Source: Sphingomonas sp. CFBP 8760 (GTDB taxonomy: Bacteria; Pseudomonadota; Alphaproteobacteria; Sphingomonadales; Sphingomonadaceae). Taken from it: DNA of 33,861 nucleotides. A program made the translations under genes and the position numbers. The stretch spans positions 180,010-213,870 of the forward strand of contig NZ_JACYUG010000005.1 in NCBI RefSeq assembly GCF_014841615.1, written 5' to 3'. Below, in pieces: positions 32,544 through 33,861 of this stretch. Below the pieces are notes generated by a model. The model worked only from the letters and a program-made list of their open reading frames with translations, was not told the origin of the DNA and made no database searches. The stretch's first letter is position 1. Each line of letters starts with the position of its first letter.

Positions 32544-33861
32544 GCGGCCCGTCCTCCAGCTACCGGTAGACGACGATCCGGGTGCCTGTTCGGTGCCGCG
32601 GGGCGGCGGATGGCGACCGGGTGCGCGGTGGGCGCGCGAGAGCGCACCATCACGCGGCGACATCGAGGCGCAGATCGCGGCGCTGCCGGTCCACGCCCAG
32701 CCACCGATGCGCGAGCTTGGTCGACGCTCGGAAGCGGCCAGCCATCCCTACAAGGCAACACCGCCGGCATCACGACCGGTCGTAGCTGTCCTCGCGCCGA
32801 TCGAGCATGCGCCGCTGGCGCTGGTCGGCAAGGTCGGCCGACGCGAGGAGGTAGTGGCCGCCTGCACCGGCGCGCAGGCGCTTGGCATCCACCGCGGCAT
32901 GGCCGCCGCTCACGCTCGCGCATTGGTCTCCGATCTCGACTTTCGCCCCGCCGAACCGGAGGCGGACGCAGCGCTGCTCGACCGGCTGGCGTTGCTCGTG
33001 GTCCGACGCTGGTCGCCGATCGCGGCGGTAACCCCGGCAGATGGCCTGTGGATCGACCTCGCCGGCTGTGACCACCTCCACGGCGGGGAGGAACGGTTCT
33101 GCCGGCGATTGCTCGCCTTCTGCCGACGTGCCGGCTTCACTGCGCGTCTTGCTGTCGCCGACACGGCCGGTGCCGCCCATGCCCTGGCTCGCTTCGGGCA
33201 CGGTGACCTTATCCGCGTCGAACCGCGAGGAACAGTGGACGCGATCGCGCCGCTGCCGATCGCCGCGCTGCGCCTGGCGCCGGCCGCGCTGGTGGCCGCA
33301 CGCAAGTTCGGCTTCGAACGCATCGCCGACCTGCTGCCAGTGGCGCGCGGGCCGCTCGCCCGCCGGCTTGGCCTGGCGGCGATCACTCGGCTCGATCAGG
33401 CGCTGGGAGGCGTCGCCGAGCCGATCACGCCGCGCGAGGATCCGGAGGTGCCGATGGTCGAGCGCCGCCTGCTGGAGCCGATCGGCACCGCCGAGGCGAT
33501 CGAGCAGGTCATGGCCGATCTATTGGCGGATCTTGCCGAGCTGCTGCAGGCAAGGGGCCTGGGTGCCCGCGCCTTGCGCCTGACGGGATTGCGCGTTGAC
33601 GGCAGCGAGCAGGTTGTGGGCGTAGGCACGTCACGGCCGACCCGCGAGGTGCCGCACCTGCTGCGGCTGTTCAAGCTGCGCATCGAGCGCATCGATCCCG
33701 GTATGGGCTTCGAGCAGTTCTGGCTGATCGCGGTGCATACCGAACCACTCGATGCGGTCGATCTTGGCGCGGCCCTCGCCGGCGAGACGCTGGTGCGTGA
33801 CCCGGCAAGGCTGGTCGATGTCATTGCTGGCCGGATCGGGCCACAGGCGGTGTTCCGGATC
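32458..33861 (+). CDS. imuB: Y-family polymerase-like protein ImuB (partial)
   Basis: Begins at ATG 32458 after GGAGGGTAGCG and runs open for 468 codons to the window end. MRRVVSLFLPDLAIERLRR, PVVAVLAPIEHAPLALVGKV, ALGIHRGMAAAHARAL, GLWIDLAGCDHLHGGEERFC and LLAFCRRAGFTARLAVADT are typical of ImuB, a Y-family homologue that lacks polymerase residues and serves as adaptor between the beta clamp and DnaE2. The acidic residues needed for catalysis are not in their usual places, as normal for ImuB. dnaE2 is expected after the window. Confidence 0.9.
   Translation, partial: MRRVVSLFLPDLAIERLRRLERPASRLPERPVLQLPVDDDPGACSVPRGGGWRPGARWARESAPSRGDIEAQIAALPVHAQPPMRELGRRSEAASHPYKATPPASRPVVAVLAPIEHAPLALVGKVGRREEVVAACTGAQALGIHRGMAAAHARALVSDLDFRPAEPEADAALLDRLALLVVRRWSPIAAVTPADGLWIDLAGCDHLHGGEERFCRRLLAFCRRAGFTARLAVADTAGAAHALARFGHGDLIRVEPRGTVDAIAPLPIAALRLAPAALVAARKFGFERIADLLPVARGPLARRLGLAAITRLDQALGGVAEPITPREDPEVPMVERRLLEPIGTAEAIEQVMADLLADLAELLQARGLGARALRLTGLRVDGSEQVVGVGTSRPTREVPHLLRLFKLRIERIDPGMGFEQFWLIAVHTEPLDAVDLGAALAGETLVRDPARLVDVIAGRIGPQAVFRI

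Noticed and set aside
1..33861. CRISPR arrays, tRNA or rRNA genes
   Set aside because: No regularly spaced repeats, cloverleaf-like segments or rRNA-like sequence were noticed by eye; a tRNAscan-SE and CRISPR finder run would settle it.

Overview
The window looks like accessory DNA of a sphingomonad (Alphaproteobacteria, Sphingomonadales). The indications are high GC, a PEP-CTERM protein with the sphingomonad-style tail, the alphaproteobacterial SOS box (GAAC-N7-GAAC) in front of imuA-imuB, short REP-like repeat units that read PALSEVEG and PEPVEG, and IS1182/IS481/IS5/IS630-type elements. It could be chromosome or a large plasmid; no replication gene is seen, and only the first 28 bases of a possible leftward gene remain at the left edge.

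Left part (1-11.3 kb): a coupled GAF / MHYT-GGDEF-EAL cyclic-di-GMP pair on the minus strand; a scar where an IS1182-type transposase fragment abuts a beheaded serine resolvase; a DUF4160-DUF2442 pair that resembles a toxin-antitoxin module; a PetP-like MarR regulator; an OhrR-like MarR regulator divergent from a nitroreductase with a palindrome between them; an IS481 remnant; an intact PEP-CTERM protein next to a broken PEP-CTERM gene; two small genes, one interrupted by an in-frame stop; and a full-length IS1182-family transposase.

Middle part (11.8-29.0 kb) is a defence island. It holds (a) a four-gene operon with 4-base overlaps at every junction: D12-class adenine methyltransferase, calcineurin-like phosphoesterase, large P-loop ATPase and a 316-residue unknown protein, which I consider the best candidate for an undescribed system; (b) an orphan SLATT membrane protein; (c) SIR2 + Ham1-like + adenosine-deaminase-like genes, matching the Kongming anti-phage system, with the deaminase divergent from the other two; (d) an AbiEi/AbiEii type IV toxin-antitoxin operon with a three-repeat operator-like region; (e) a GIY-YIG nuclease gene divergent from an HNH nuclease gene; and (f) a two-gene operon of unknown proteins. 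Between (a) and (b) lies a stack of truncated IS5, IS481 and IS630 elements; a 5'-truncated IS5 element lies between (e) and (f).

Right part (29.1-33.9 kb) returns to ordinary functions: nicotinamidase PncA, a degenerate GGDEF protein, and the LexA-controlled imuA-imuB mutagenesis genes, with imuB running off the window end.

All family assignments come from reading the translated sequence and its motifs; no database search was possible.
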